From Novosphingobium sp. 32-60-15 (GTDB lineage Bacteria; Pseudomonadota; Alphaproteobacteria; Sphingomonadales; Sphingomonadaceae), in contig NZ_NCEN01000004.1 in assembly GCF_002280675.1 (NCBI RefSeq), positions 62,001 to 126,000 on the forward strand: 64,000 nucleotides of DNA, written 5' to 3'. Under the pieces are notes generated by a model, which searched no databases, was not told where the DNA came from, and was given only the letters and a program-made list of their open reading frames with translations. Below are positions 8,464 to 15,622 of this stretch, one piece after another (within the stretch, counting starts at the first letter, position 1; each line of letters starts with the position of its first letter). Made by a program: the position numbers and the translations under genes.

Positions 8464-10452
8464 CTACGATACCCGCGCGAGGATTTGCGGAACAATCTTT
8501 TCAACCGTAAGACCGAAATGGTCGAACAGCGCTTCAATGGGGGCCGATGCACCGAACGAATCGATGCCGATGGTCAGGCCATCGCCGACGTACTTTTGCC
8601 AGCCTAATGTGACGCCTGCCTCAATCGAGACTTTCAGCGCATCTGCCGGCAGAATGCCTGTGCGGTAAGAGGCGTCCTGCTCGTCGAACAGTTCCCAGCA
8701 TGGCGCGGACACCACGTCTGCGCCGATGCCCTGGGCTTCAAGGGCGACAGCGACGTCCTTGGCGATGGCAACTTCCGAACCCGTAGCAATCAGCACAACC
8801 TTGCGCTCTGCTTGTGCTTCAACCAGACGGTAAGCACCGTTGGCGCTCTTCATGTCGGCATCAAAACGCACCGGAGGGAGGTTCTGGCGGGTCAGCGCGA
8901 GAACCGAGGGACGGTCCTTGTTCGCCAGCGCCAATGCCCACGCCTCGGCAGTTTCGATGGCGTCTGCGGGGCGGAACACCAGCAAGTTGGGGATCATGCG
9001 CAAGGACATGACATGTTCAACCGGCTGATGGGTCGGGCCATCTTCGCCAAGGCCGATGGAGTCGTGCGTCAGGACATAGACAACGCGCTGATGCTGCAAT
9101 GCCGACATGCGGATCGCGTTGCGGCAATAGTCCGAGAAGATCAGGAAGGTGCCGCCATAAGGGATCACGCCGCCATGTAGCGCCATTCCGTTCATCGCCG
9201 CAGCCATGCCGAATTCGCGGATGCCGTAATAGACGTGACGCCCGGCGTAGTCGTCGGCAGTGAACGGCGTGGTCGACTTGGTCTTGGTGAGGTTTGAGCC
9301 AGTAAGGTCAGCCGAACCGCCCACGAGTTCAGGCACGTTCGCCGTAAACGCTTCCAAGGCCATTTCGCTGGATTTGCGCGTGGCAACCTTGGGTGGATTG
9401 GCGATCAACGACTGGATATAAGCGTCAAAGCCCGTTTCAGCCGGAAGCACGCCGTCCATGCGGCGAGCAAGCTCAGCAGCCTTGGCATTGCCTGCGGCAC
9501 GTGCTTCCCAAGCGGCATGGTCAGCCTGACCAAGCGCCCCTGCGGCGCGCCAGTTGGCCATGATTTCGGCAGGCACTTCGAAAGGAGCCGCCGTCCAGCC
9601 CAGATATTCGCGCGCGGCGGCGATTTCGTCTGCCCCCAGTGGCGAGCCGTGGACATTATGGCCGCCCTGCTTGTTCGGCGCGCCCTTGCCGATCACGGTG
9701 CGGCAAGCAACCAGTGACGGGCGCGGATCAACCGCAGCTTCAGCCAAAGCCCGGGCGATATCGGCAAAGTCATGCCCGTCGCACGTCGTCACATGCCAAC
9801 CGCTGGCGGTATAGCGGGCAAGGATATCTTCGGTGGTTGAAAGCGATGTGTCGCCGTCAATCGTGATCTTGTTGTCGTCCCACAGAACGTTCAGACGGCC
9901 AAGCTTTAAGGTCCCTGCAAGCCCGATCGCTTCGTGATTGATGCCTTCCATCAGGCAGCCGTCACCTGCCACAACCCATGTCTTGTGATCTACCAGATCA
10001 TCACCGAACTGGGCGTTCAAATGGCGTTCGGCCATTGCCATGCCGACCGCCATAGCCAGACCTTGCCCCAGTGGACCAGTCGTACATTCAACCCCGTCCA
10101 GCATGAAGTTTTCGGGGTGACCGGCGCACGGACTGTTCAACTGCCGGAAATTGCGGATGTCCTGCATCGTTGGCGCGGCATAACCCGTCAGGTGCAACAA
10201 CGCGTAAATCAGCATCGAACCGTGGCCTGCCGACAGGACGAACCGGTCACGATCAGACCAGTTTGGTGCTGCCGGGTCATGTTTCAGGAATTGCGTCCAC
10301 AACACGGTTGCCACATCGGCCATGCCCATCGGCATGCCGGGGTGGCCCGAATTTGCAGCCTGAACCGCATCCATGGCGAGCGCGCGGATCGCGTTGGCCA
10401 TTGGTGCCAACTTGTCCTGACTGTGCGCCAGCGCGCCGGATTCGCGTGTCAT
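8464..10452 (-). CDS. tkt: Transketolase
   Basis: Transketolase moves two-carbon units between sugar phosphates in the pentose phosphate pathway using thiamine diphosphate. The 662-residue product is full length. The pyrimidine and pyrophosphate domains show GHPGMPMGMAD, the thiamine motif GDGCLMEGINHEA, and HDSIGLGEDGPTHQP. The C-terminal domain holds TGSEVAIAKDVA. It is the first gene of the minus-strand run leading to gap, MOSC and pgk, and its thiamine cofactor is made by the thiE pathway nearby. The region upstream (10453-10660) is shared with the divergent coiled-coil gene and probably carries both promoters. Confidence 0.97.
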   Translation of the reverse strand: MTRESGALAHSQDKLAPMANAIRALAMDAVQAANSGHPGMPMGMADVATVLWTQFLKHDPAAPNWSDRDRFVLSAGHGSMLIYALLHLTGYAAPTMQDIRNFRQLNSPCAGHPENFMLDGVECTTGPLGQGLAMAVGMAMAERHLNAQFGDDLVDHKTWVVAGDGCLMEGINHEAIGLAGTLKLGRLNVLWDDNKITIDGDTSLSTTEDILARYTASGWHVTTCDGHDFADIARALAEAAVDPRPSLVACRTVIGKGAPNKQGGHNVHGSPLGADEIAAAREYLGWTAAPFEVPAEIMANWRAAGALGQADHAAWEARAAGNAKAAELARRMDGVLPAETGFDAYIQSLIANPPKVATRKSSEMALEAFTANVPELVGGSADLTGSNLTKTKSTTPFTADDYAGRHVYYGIREFGMAAAMNGMALHGGVIPYGGTFLIFSDYCRNAIRMSALQHQRVVYVLTHDSIGLGEDGPTHQPVEHVMSLRMIPNLLVFRPADAIETAEAWALALANKDRPSVLALTRQNLPPVRFDADMKSANGAYRLVEAQAERKVVLIATGSEVAIAKDVAVALEAQGIGADVVSAPCWELFDEQDASYRTGILPADALKVSIEAGVTLGWQKYVGDGLTIGIDSFGASAPIEALFDHFGLTVEKIVPQILARVS

Positions 10453-10588
10453 GCTTGCAAAAAACCTTCCATGTCGTGCGGTCAGCAGCGACCTTTACAA
10501 TGGTTTCCGAATGATTCGGAGCGCGGCCTCTTTGGTCACGCTGGCCGCTATGGTCAAGGCTGAGGCGACGACAGGCGATCGTTCAATG

Positions 10589-10607
10589 GCATAGATTGAC
10601 GCTATGC
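10589..10607. promoter_or_regulatory. Short inverted repeat between tkt and the zapA cluster
   Basis: GCATAG and CTATGC are separated by seven bases in the divergent intergenic region. It may be an operator for tkt or for the plus-strand genes. The arms are short, so a chance match is possible. Confidence 0.3.
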
Positions 10608-10660
10608 GGCGGCATTTTCTGGGTTGGCTGTTGCGATAAACCAACAATCTGTTAGCGTTC

Positions 10661-10873
10661 ATGCCCATGGCGACTGAAGCATTGGATGCCGCGCTGGATC
10701 GGCTTGAGCAAGCGCTCGGCAGGGTCGAGGGGGCTGTTTCACAACTGGGCAATCATGGCGGCGAGGCTGGCCAGGAACTGGCTATTCTCAAAGTTCGCCA
10801 CCGGAAGCTGAAAGATACTGTCGCGCAAGAACTGCAGCAACTGGACCTGTTGCTGGCAGGCCTGCCCAAATGA
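10661..10873 (+). CDS. Small coiled-coil protein upstream of zapA
   Basis: The 70-residue, Leu/Glu/Gln-rich protein contains heptad-like stretches (ALDAALDRLEQALGRVEGAV and HRKLKDTVAQELQQLDLLL), suggesting a coiled coil. A second in-frame ATG at 10667 could be the start. It lies 10 bases upstream of zapA, and the pairing of a small coiled-coil protein with ZapA is common in alphaproteobacteria, where such proteins are sometimes labelled DUF4164. A role with ZapA at the division site is an inference from position only. Confidence 0.75.
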   Translation: MPMATEALDAALDRLEQALGRVEGAVSQLGNHGGEAGQELAILKVRHRKLKDTVAQELQQLDLLLAGLPK

Positions 10874-10883
10874 GGAAATTCGG

Positions 10884-11222
10884 TTGATAAACGTCAACCT
10901 TCCAATTGGCGGGCGTTCGTTCGCCGTATCTTGCGCCGAGGATGAGGAACCCCACGTCGAAATGTTGGGCCGCATGCTCGATGATCGCGCGCGCAAAATG
11001 GGCGGAGCGCCCAATGAAGCCCGAATGCTGCTGGTCGTCGCACTTATGCTTGCCGATGAATTGCACGAAGCGCATCGTCAGGCGCCACCACCAGAAAATA
11101 CAGCCCAACCATCCGCTTTGGCGCGCGAAATGAATGAGCAGGCCGCCGAACGGATCAACTTATTGGCAGAACGGCTCGAAAAACTTGGGCAAGCCCTTGA
11201 GCATGGGCCTGCGAAGGCCTAA
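10884..11222 (+). CDS. zapA: Cell division protein ZapA
   Basis: ZapA binds FtsZ and crosslinks its filaments at mid-cell. The 112-residue product starts with VNLPIGGRSFAVSC, has EEPHVEMLGRMLDDRARKM followed by EARMLLVVALMLADEL, and ends in a coiled coil rich in Glu and Leu (AAERINLLAERLEKL). This is the family's fold order. The start is a TTG at 10884, 10 bases after the upstream stop, with TGAGGAAA as the ribosome binding site. No ATG would keep the N-terminal strand. The 6S RNA gene follows immediately, an arrangement conserved in many proteobacteria. Confidence 0.9.
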   Translation: MINVNLPIGGRSFAVSCAEDEEPHVEMLGRMLDDRARKMGGAPNEARMLLVVALMLADELHEAHRQAPPPENTAQPSALAREMNEQAAERINLLAERLEKLGQALEHGPAKA

Positions 11223-11225
11223 CTA

Positions 11226-11404
11226 GAGGGTGACGGGATCTGCCCGGCACGAGCCGCATGAATATCCCTGAGGCTATAAGCAATCCAAGGGGTCTGCCCC
11301 TGTCTGGGACCCTGGTCCCGGGTAAGCGGTCCCCACCTGACGTCGAGGCGTCAGAGGATTTTCCGAGCTAACGACCCATGGTGGGCCCGTCACCCCCCTT
11401 TTTT
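11226..11404 (+). ncRNA. ssrS: 6S RNA
   Basis: 6S RNA mimics an open promoter and binds the housekeeping RNA polymerase holoenzyme. Two far-apart segments, GGGTGACGGG at 11228-11237 and CCCGTCACCC at 11386-11395, pair perfectly to close a long hairpin of about 170 bases, and a run of six T at 11399-11404 follows as a terminator. Internal complementary blocks include CAAGGGGTCTG / CCCC and GGGACCCTGGTCCC. The position between zapA and 5-formyltetrahydrofolate cyclo-ligase is the conserved location of this gene. The exact 5' end is estimated from the stem. Confidence 0.88.
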
Positions 11405-11422
11405 GAGCCTTCGGAGTTGAGC

Positions 11423-12010
11423 GTGGACGGAAAAGCAGCACTGCGCCGTGACCTGAGGGCGAAGCGCAATGCCCACGTTCTTGCACTGGACCCGCGCTTT
11501 CGGGCGCTGATGTTCAAACAGCCCCCCTCACCTGTTGCAGCGCTTGTTCCGGCTGACGCCACGGTTGGCGTCTATCTCGCCGGACCGGGTGAAGCACCGG
11601 CAACGGCTTATGCGCGGCATTTCCATGAAGCTGGCCACAAGGTTGTTTTACCGTGGTTCGCAAACCGTGCCGCGCCGATGACGTTCCGCGAATGGCGCTC
11701 ACCATGGGTTGATGACATGCTTGTCCCCGGCCCTTGGCAAGGCATCGCCCAACCTGATGCTGACGCCTCCGAATTTGTACCGGACGTAGTGTTCGTGCCT
11801 TTGGTCGGTTTTACCGCAGAAGGTGACCGGCTGGGCCAAGGCGGCGGCCATTATGACCGGTGGCTGGCAGCAAATCCCGGCGCAGTGCCCATCGGCCTTG
11901 CCTGGGACTGCCAATTGGTCAGCGACCTGCCCTGTGAGACGCATGACCGCCCGCTCCACGCCGTGGTAACGCCTACGCGAATCTATGGCCCTTGGGAGTT
12001 GGCAGCATGA
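11423..12010 (+). CDS. 5-formyltetrahydrofolate cyclo-ligase
   Basis: This ATP-dependent enzyme converts 5-formyl-THF to 5,10-methenyl-THF and keeps folate in the one-carbon pool. The 195-residue product shows ALRRDLRAKR at the N-terminus, a central VLPWFANRAAPMTFREW, and the diagnostic PLVGFTAEGDRLGQGGGHYDRWL (given by its ends PLVGFTAEGD and GQGGGHYDRWL). An ATG at 11378 is in frame but lies inside the 6S RNA 3' arm. GTG 11423, with CGGAG eight bases upstream, is therefore preferred; TTG 11417 is the alternative. The stop overlaps the next gene in ATGA. Confidence 0.92.
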   Translation: MDGKAALRRDLRAKRNAHVLALDPRFRALMFKQPPSPVAALVPADATVGVYLAGPGEAPATAYARHFHEAGHKVVLPWFANRAAPMTFREWRSPWVDDMLVPGPWQGIAQPDADASEFVPDVVFVPLVGFTAEGDRLGQGGGHYDRWLAANPGAVPIGLAWDCQLVSDLPCETHDRPLHAVVTPTRIYGPWELAA

Positions 12011-12237
12011 AGCATGACGAGCGCCCTGACTGGCAGCCGACATGGCGCAAGCCGATTGGCATCATTCTGTTGCTCGTTGCGCTGACACTTTATGCCGTGG
12101 CAATCGCATCGGCCTCGTCCATCATTGGTCAATGGCATGTTCTGCTGCAAACGCTGGTATACATTGTACTGGGCGTCGCATGGCTATTGCCGCTGCGCCG
12201 ATTCCTGATCTGGATGGAAACCGGCCGCTGGGGCTGA
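12007..12237 (+). CDS. DUF2842 family small membrane protein
   Basis: The 76-residue protein begins MKHDERPDW and has two hydrophobic helices, IGIILLLVALTLYAVAIA and VLLQTLVYIVLGVAWLLPL, followed by a positively charged WMETGRWG-like tail. This pattern matches the alphaproteobacterial DUF2842 family, which has no known function. The start overlaps the stop of the cyclo-ligase gene (ATGA at 12007-12010), implying translational coupling. An upstream in-frame start at 11992 would lie inside the previous gene and is less likely. Confidence 0.85.
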   Translation: MKHDERPDWQPTWRKPIGIILLLVALTLYAVAIASASSIIGQWHVLLQTLVYIVLGVAWLLPLRRFLIWMETGRWG

Positions 12238-12301
12238 CACGTCCCAAACCCGCGCAGAAGGCAGCGCCTTAATTCCGGAATATAGGGAAAATTCCCCAAG
12301 G

Positions 12302-12378
12302 TGGCGCGAGTGACGGGACTTGAACCCGCGACCCTCGGCGTGACAGGCCGATACTCTAACCAACTGAGCTACACCCGC
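12302..12378 (-). tRNA. tRNA-Asp (GTC), copy 1
   Basis: This is a 77-base cloverleaf with acceptor arms GCGGGTG / CACTCGC, anticodon loop CTGTCAC giving anticodon GTC, the TTCAAGTC T-loop, and an encoded CCA. It is identical in sequence to the copy at 12507-12583. Confidence 0.97.
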
Positions 12379-12398
12379 TCGCCCCTTGGGGAGACGCG

Positions 12399-12427
12399 CC
12401 TCTATGGCAGGTTGATCGGGCTGTCAA
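12399..12427 (-). promoter_or_regulatory. Promoter of tRNA-Asp copy 1
   Basis: On the minus strand TTGACA (12422-12427) is followed after 17 bases by TAGAGG (12399-12404), about 20 bases before the tRNA. The same boxes and spacing precede the second copy. Confidence 0.75.
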
Positions 12428-12469
12428 CACACTGCGAACGGTAATTTCTGTTGAACATTGCGGACAAAG

Positions 12470-12495
12470 AAAAAGGCGCCCGAAGGCGCCTTTTT
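12470..12495. terminator. Bidirectional terminator between the tRNA-Asp copies
   Basis: A perfect GGCGCC-CGAA-GGCGCC hairpin is flanked by AAAAA on the left and TTTTT on the right, so it can end transcription on either strand. For the minus strand it closes tRNA-Asp copy 2. Confidence 0.85.
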
Positions 12496-12506
12496 CATCT
12501 TCCCAA

Positions 12507-12583
12507 TGGCGCGAGTGACGGGACTTGAACCCGCGACCCTCGGCGTGACAGGCCGATACTCTAACCAACTGAGCTACACCCGC
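12507..12583 (-). tRNA. tRNA-Asp (GTC), copy 2
   Basis: This 77-base tRNA has anticodon GTC and an encoded CCA, and is identical to copy 1. It is transcribed first of the pair, and its own terminator lies immediately downstream, so the copies are separate units. Confidence 0.97.
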
Positions 12584-12601
12584 TCGCCCTTGGGAGCGCC
12601 G

Positions 12602-12630
12602 CCTCTATGGCAGTGATCGCACCCTGTCAA
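12602..12630 (-). promoter_or_regulatory. Promoter of tRNA-Asp copy 2
   Basis: On the minus strand TTGACA (12625-12630), a 17-base spacer and TAGAGG (12602-12607) match those of copy 1, with a similar distance to the tRNA. Confidence 0.75.
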
Positions 12631-12682
12631 CGCTCAACGTACAGCATTTTTGAGCGAGACAGAAAAACTTGGTTTAACAGCG

Positions 12683-12697
12683 TTAACCACGTTTTAG
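12683..12697 (+). promoter_or_regulatory. CtrA-box-like sequence
   Basis: TTAACCACGTTTTAG fits TTAA-N7-TTAG, one base from the alphaproteobacterial CtrA consensus TTAA-N7-TTAA, and begins with the TTAACCA form typical of strong sites. Another TTAA lies at 12674-12677. It is 55 bases upstream of the secreted protein gene at 12752. This is a sequence match only. Confidence 0.35.
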
Positions 12698-12751
12698 CGT
12701 CTCTTTGGCAAACCGGTGTCTGGCGCAATCTGTGCGTCAAAGGGACTTGGA

Positions 12752-13222
12752 ATGCTTGCAAGATCGATTGCCGTAAGCGCTGGTAGCGCTGTCGCCGTGT
12801 GTGCGCCGGTTGCAGCACAAGCAGCCGCCACCGTTCGCTTTGCAAGCGACGTTTTTGTCGAGAAGTTCGTGACGGCACCTGGTGGCCACAAAAGCCGCAT
12901 CCTTGCCCGCGCGGATCGTTTAAGCCCCGGCGACAACGTAATCTTTGTGGTGAACTGGATTGCCCGGCGCGGAGATCAGTTCACTGTGACCAATCCCCTG
13001 CCCCGCACCGTCGCCTTTCAACGCAGCGTTGATGGTACAGAAGAAGTCTCGGTCGACGGCGGCCGTTCATGGGGCCAACTGGAAGACTTGCGTATACGTG
13101 ACCGTGATGGCTTCATTCGCGCAGCTTCGCCCGAAGATGTAACCCACTTGCGCTGGCGCGTGCCGGGGAATGTCGCCTTGCGCGGCAGTGGGCAGCTTAC
13201 CTATCGCGGCGTCGTGCGCTGA
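12752..13222 (+). CDS. Secreted protein of unknown function
   Basis: The 156-residue protein starts MLARSIAVSAGSAVAVCAP with a hydrophobic signal sequence and a likely cleavage after AAQA. The mature part is beta-rich and contains RLSPGDNVIFVVNW, FTVTNPLPRTVAFQRSVDGTE and SVDGGRSWGQL, which resemble DUF11-like or conserved-repeat surface domains. It ends in HLRWRVPGNVALRGSG. An in-frame start at 12716 lacks a ribosome binding site, whereas ATG 12752 has AGGGACTTGG just before it. It faces the E2 gene tail to tail with only one base between stops. Function is not known. Confidence 0.8.
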   Translation: MLARSIAVSAGSAVAVCAPVAAQAAATVRFASDVFVEKFVTAPGGHKSRILARADRLSPGDNVIFVVNWIARRGDQFTVTNPLPRTVAFQRSVDGTEEVSVDGGRSWGQLEDLRIRDRDGFIRAASPEDVTHLRWRVPGNVALRGSGQLTYRGVVR

Positions 13223-13223
13223 T

Positions 13224-14561
13224 TCAGTCGGCCAGCAACAATACCGGCGTCTCGATCAGCTTCTTGACGGCTTGCACAAAACTGGCCGCGTCATGGCCAT
13301 CAACCACGCGATGATCGCAACTGATAGATATATTCATCAGCTTGCGCTTCTCGATCCGTTCACCGCCCATGCCATCGGAAACAAACATCGGGCGTTCAAC
13401 GATGCGATTGGGGCCGATGATGGCCACTTCTGGCCGATTGATGACCGGCGTCGTTGCAATCCCGCCCAAAGGACCAAGCGAAGTCAGGGTAAGCGTTGAT
13501 CCTGAAAGCTCTTCGGATTTTGCCGATCCGTTACGCGCAGCTTCCGCCAAACGTCCGATTTCTCGCGCCAATTGCCACAAGTTCAACGTTCCGGCGTTGC
13601 GAATGACCGGCACCATCAAACCGGCAGACGTTTGCGCGGCGATACCCAGATGCACCGCGCCGTAACGCGTGACGATCCCCGCCTCGTCATCATAGCGTGC
13701 GTTGATCATCGGGAACTGCGGCAAAGCGCGACAGATGGCCGTAATCAACAATGGCAACATCGTCAGTTTGGGCTTGTCGCCCCTGCTGGCGTTAAGCTGT
13801 CCTCGCATAGTCTCAAGCGCCGTTACGTCACACTCTTCGACGTAGGAGAAGTGCGGAATATTGCGCTTGGATGCGGCCATATTCTCGGCAATCCGGCGGC
13901 GCATGCCGATGACCTTGATCTGTTCATCACCGCGATCGTGCCCAGCAGGCCGGTATCCGCCCGCAGCGTTGTACGCCAGGAACTGGTCAAGATCGGCATG
14001 ACGGACGCGGCCTTCGTCCGAGGGGCGCACTTCGGCAAGGTTGATGCCAAGGTCAGCCGCCCGCTTTCGCACAGCGGGGCTGGCCAGGACCTTTGCTTCC
14101 GCCCCCCGCCCGTTCGTGTCGGGCGAGGTCGAGCCACTTTCCGATGACATGGCCGGGCTTACGAGCCGAACGGATGCGCGTGGTGTCTCGACTTCGCTCG
14201 ACACGAACGGCAATTGGGCATCTGGAGCAGCTTGTTCTTCGAACGGCGTTTCGACGTCTATACGCTCTGCAAGGATTTCTGCTTTGGGCGCAGGGGCTGT
14301 CGCATCAGCGTCAACTTCGCCTTCAACCTCGATTACGACCAGCGCCGAACCGATCGCTACTACATCACCAACTTCGCCAGCGACCGAGATGACGCGCCCG
14401 GACACCGGACTTTCCATCTCGACAGTCGCTTTGTCTGTCATCATGTCGGCAATGCGGCCATCTTCTTCAATCTGGTCGCCGACGGCCACGTGCCACGCCA
14501 CGATTTCAGCCTCGGCAATGCCTTCACCGATGTCGGGCAGACGGAATGTATAAGTTGCCAT
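13224..14561 (-). CDS. bkdB: Branched-chain 2-oxoacid dehydrogenase E2 (dihydrolipoyl acyltransferase)
   Basis: E2 transfers the acyl group from E1 to CoA in the branched-chain 2-oxoacid dehydrogenase complex. The 445-residue product has one N-terminal lipoyl domain (DIGEGIAEAEI, lipoyl lysine in MTDKATVEM), an Ala/Glu/Ser-rich linker, an E3-binding domain (SPAVRKRAADLGINLAEV, about residues 155-190) and a C-terminal catalytic domain with HRVVDGHD near the end. ATG 14561 (MATYTFRLPD) is chosen because it begins the lipoyl domain; an upstream frame to 14630 would overlap E1beta. It follows the E1beta stop by five bases. No E3 gene is in the window. Confidence 0.93.
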   Translation of the reverse strand: MATYTFRLPDIGEGIAEAEIVAWHVAVGDQIEEDGRIADMMTDKATVEMESPVSGRVISVAGEVGDVVAIGSALVVIEVEGEVDADATAPAPKAEILAERIDVETPFEEQAAPDAQLPFVSSEVETPRASVRLVSPAMSSESGSTSPDTNGRGAEAKVLASPAVRKRAADLGINLAEVRPSDEGRVRHADLDQFLAYNAAGGYRPAGHDRGDEQIKVIGMRRRIAENMAASKRNIPHFSYVEECDVTALETMRGQLNASRGDKPKLTMLPLLITAICRALPQFPMINARYDDEAGIVTRYGAVHLGIAAQTSAGLMVPVIRNAGTLNLWQLAREIGRLAEAARNGSAKSEELSGSTLTLTSLGPLGGIATTPVINRPEVAIIGPNRIVERPMFVSDGMGGERIEKRKLMNISISCDHRVVDGHDAASFVQAVKKLIETPVLLLAD

Positions 14562-14566
14562 AGCAA

Positions 14567-15622
14567 TCAGGCTTTCATCAAACGGTCGATAGCCTCGCCA
14601 ATGCGGACCGGTCCGGGGAAATAGGCCCATTCAAGGCTGTGGGGATAAGGCGTGTCAAAGCCGGTCACGCGCTCGATCGGCGCTTCCAGGTGATAGAAGC
14701 AGCGCTCCTGCAGCAATGCGGACAGTTCGGCGCCAAAACCGCAAGTGCGCGTCGCTTCATGGACAATCAGGCATTTGCCCGTTTTCTCCACCGACTTTTC
14801 CACAGTCTCTATATCGAGAGGTACCAAGGAACGCAGGTCGATGATCTCGGCGTCAACGCCTTTTTCAGCACAAACCGCAGCGGCCACATGCACCATCGTG
14901 CCGTAAGCCAGCACAGTGAATGCCTGCCCCGGACGGACAATGCGCGCCTTGCCCAAGGGAATCGAATAATAGCCTTCGGGCACCTCACTGTCGGCGTGTT
15001 TTGCCCAAGGCTCTACCGGTGTGTCGTAATAGCCGTTGAACGGGCCGTTATAGATGCGCTTTGGTTCAAAGAAGATCACCGGATCGTTGTCTTCTATGGC
15101 CGCAATCAGCAATCCCTTGGCATCGTACGGGGTGGAGGGAATGATCGTCTTGATGCCCGAAACGTGCGTAAACAATGCCTCGGGGCTTTGGCTGTGCGTC
15201 TGACCGCCAAAAATCCCGCCGCCAAAGGGCGAACGGACGGTCATGGGCGCAATAAACTCTCCTGCCGAACGATAGCGCAGCCGTGCCGCCTCTGACACGA
15301 GCTGGTCCAGACCCGGATAGATGTAATCGGCAAACTGGATTTCAGGCACGGGCCGCAGGCCATATGCACCCATGCCCACCGCAACGCCGATGATCCCGCA
15401 TTCACTGATCGGAGTGTCAAACACGCGGGTCTTGCCATGCTTTTTCTGCAAGCCCGCCGTCGCCCGAAAAACGCCGCCAAAATAGCCGACGTCCTCGCCC
15501 ATCACGACCACGTTGGGGTCGCGTTCCATCATGATATCCAGCGCATCGTTGATGGCTTCGATCATGTTCAGACGGCGCGCAGGCGCGTCCTGCAATGATA
15601 CCGGAGTTTCGTCCACGATCAT
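14567..15622 (-). CDS. bkdA2: Branched-chain 2-oxoacid dehydrogenase E1 beta subunit
   Basis: With E1alpha it decarboxylates branched-chain 2-oxoacids from Val, Leu and Ile using thiamine diphosphate. The 351-residue product has MGEDVGYFGGVFRAT, EIQFADYIYPGLDQL, MTVRSPFGGG and DLRSLVPLDIETV, all typical of the transketolase-like beta subunit. Several ATGs are possible; ATG 15622 overlaps the E1alpha stop in ATGA and is preceded by GGAAAGAG, so it is preferred. The order E1alpha-E1beta-E2 with overlaps shows one operon. Assignment to branched-chain rather than pyruvate substrate rests on the subunit style and is probable, not certain. Confidence 0.92.
   Translation of the reverse strand: MIVDETPVSLQDAPARRLNMIEAINDALDIMMERDPNVVVMGEDVGYFGGVFRATAGLQKKHGKTRVFDTPISECGIIGVAVGMGAYGLRPVPEIQFADYIYPGLDQLVSEAARLRYRSAGEFIAPMTVRSPFGGGIFGGQTHSQSPEALFTHVSGIKTIIPSTPYDAKGLLIAAIEDNDPVIFFEPKRIYNGPFNGYYDTPVEPWAKHADSEVPEGYYSIPLGKARIVRPGQAFTVLAYGTMVHVAAAVCAEKGVDAEIIDLRSLVPLDIETVEKSVEKTGKCLIVHEATRTCGFGAELSALLQERCFYHLEAPIERVTGFDTPYPHSLEWAYFPGPVRIGEAIDRLMKA

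Noticed and set aside
11378..11422. ATG 11378 as the start of 5-FCL
   Set aside because: It lies in the 3' arm of the 6S RNA and has no ribosome binding site; GTG 11423 is better supported.
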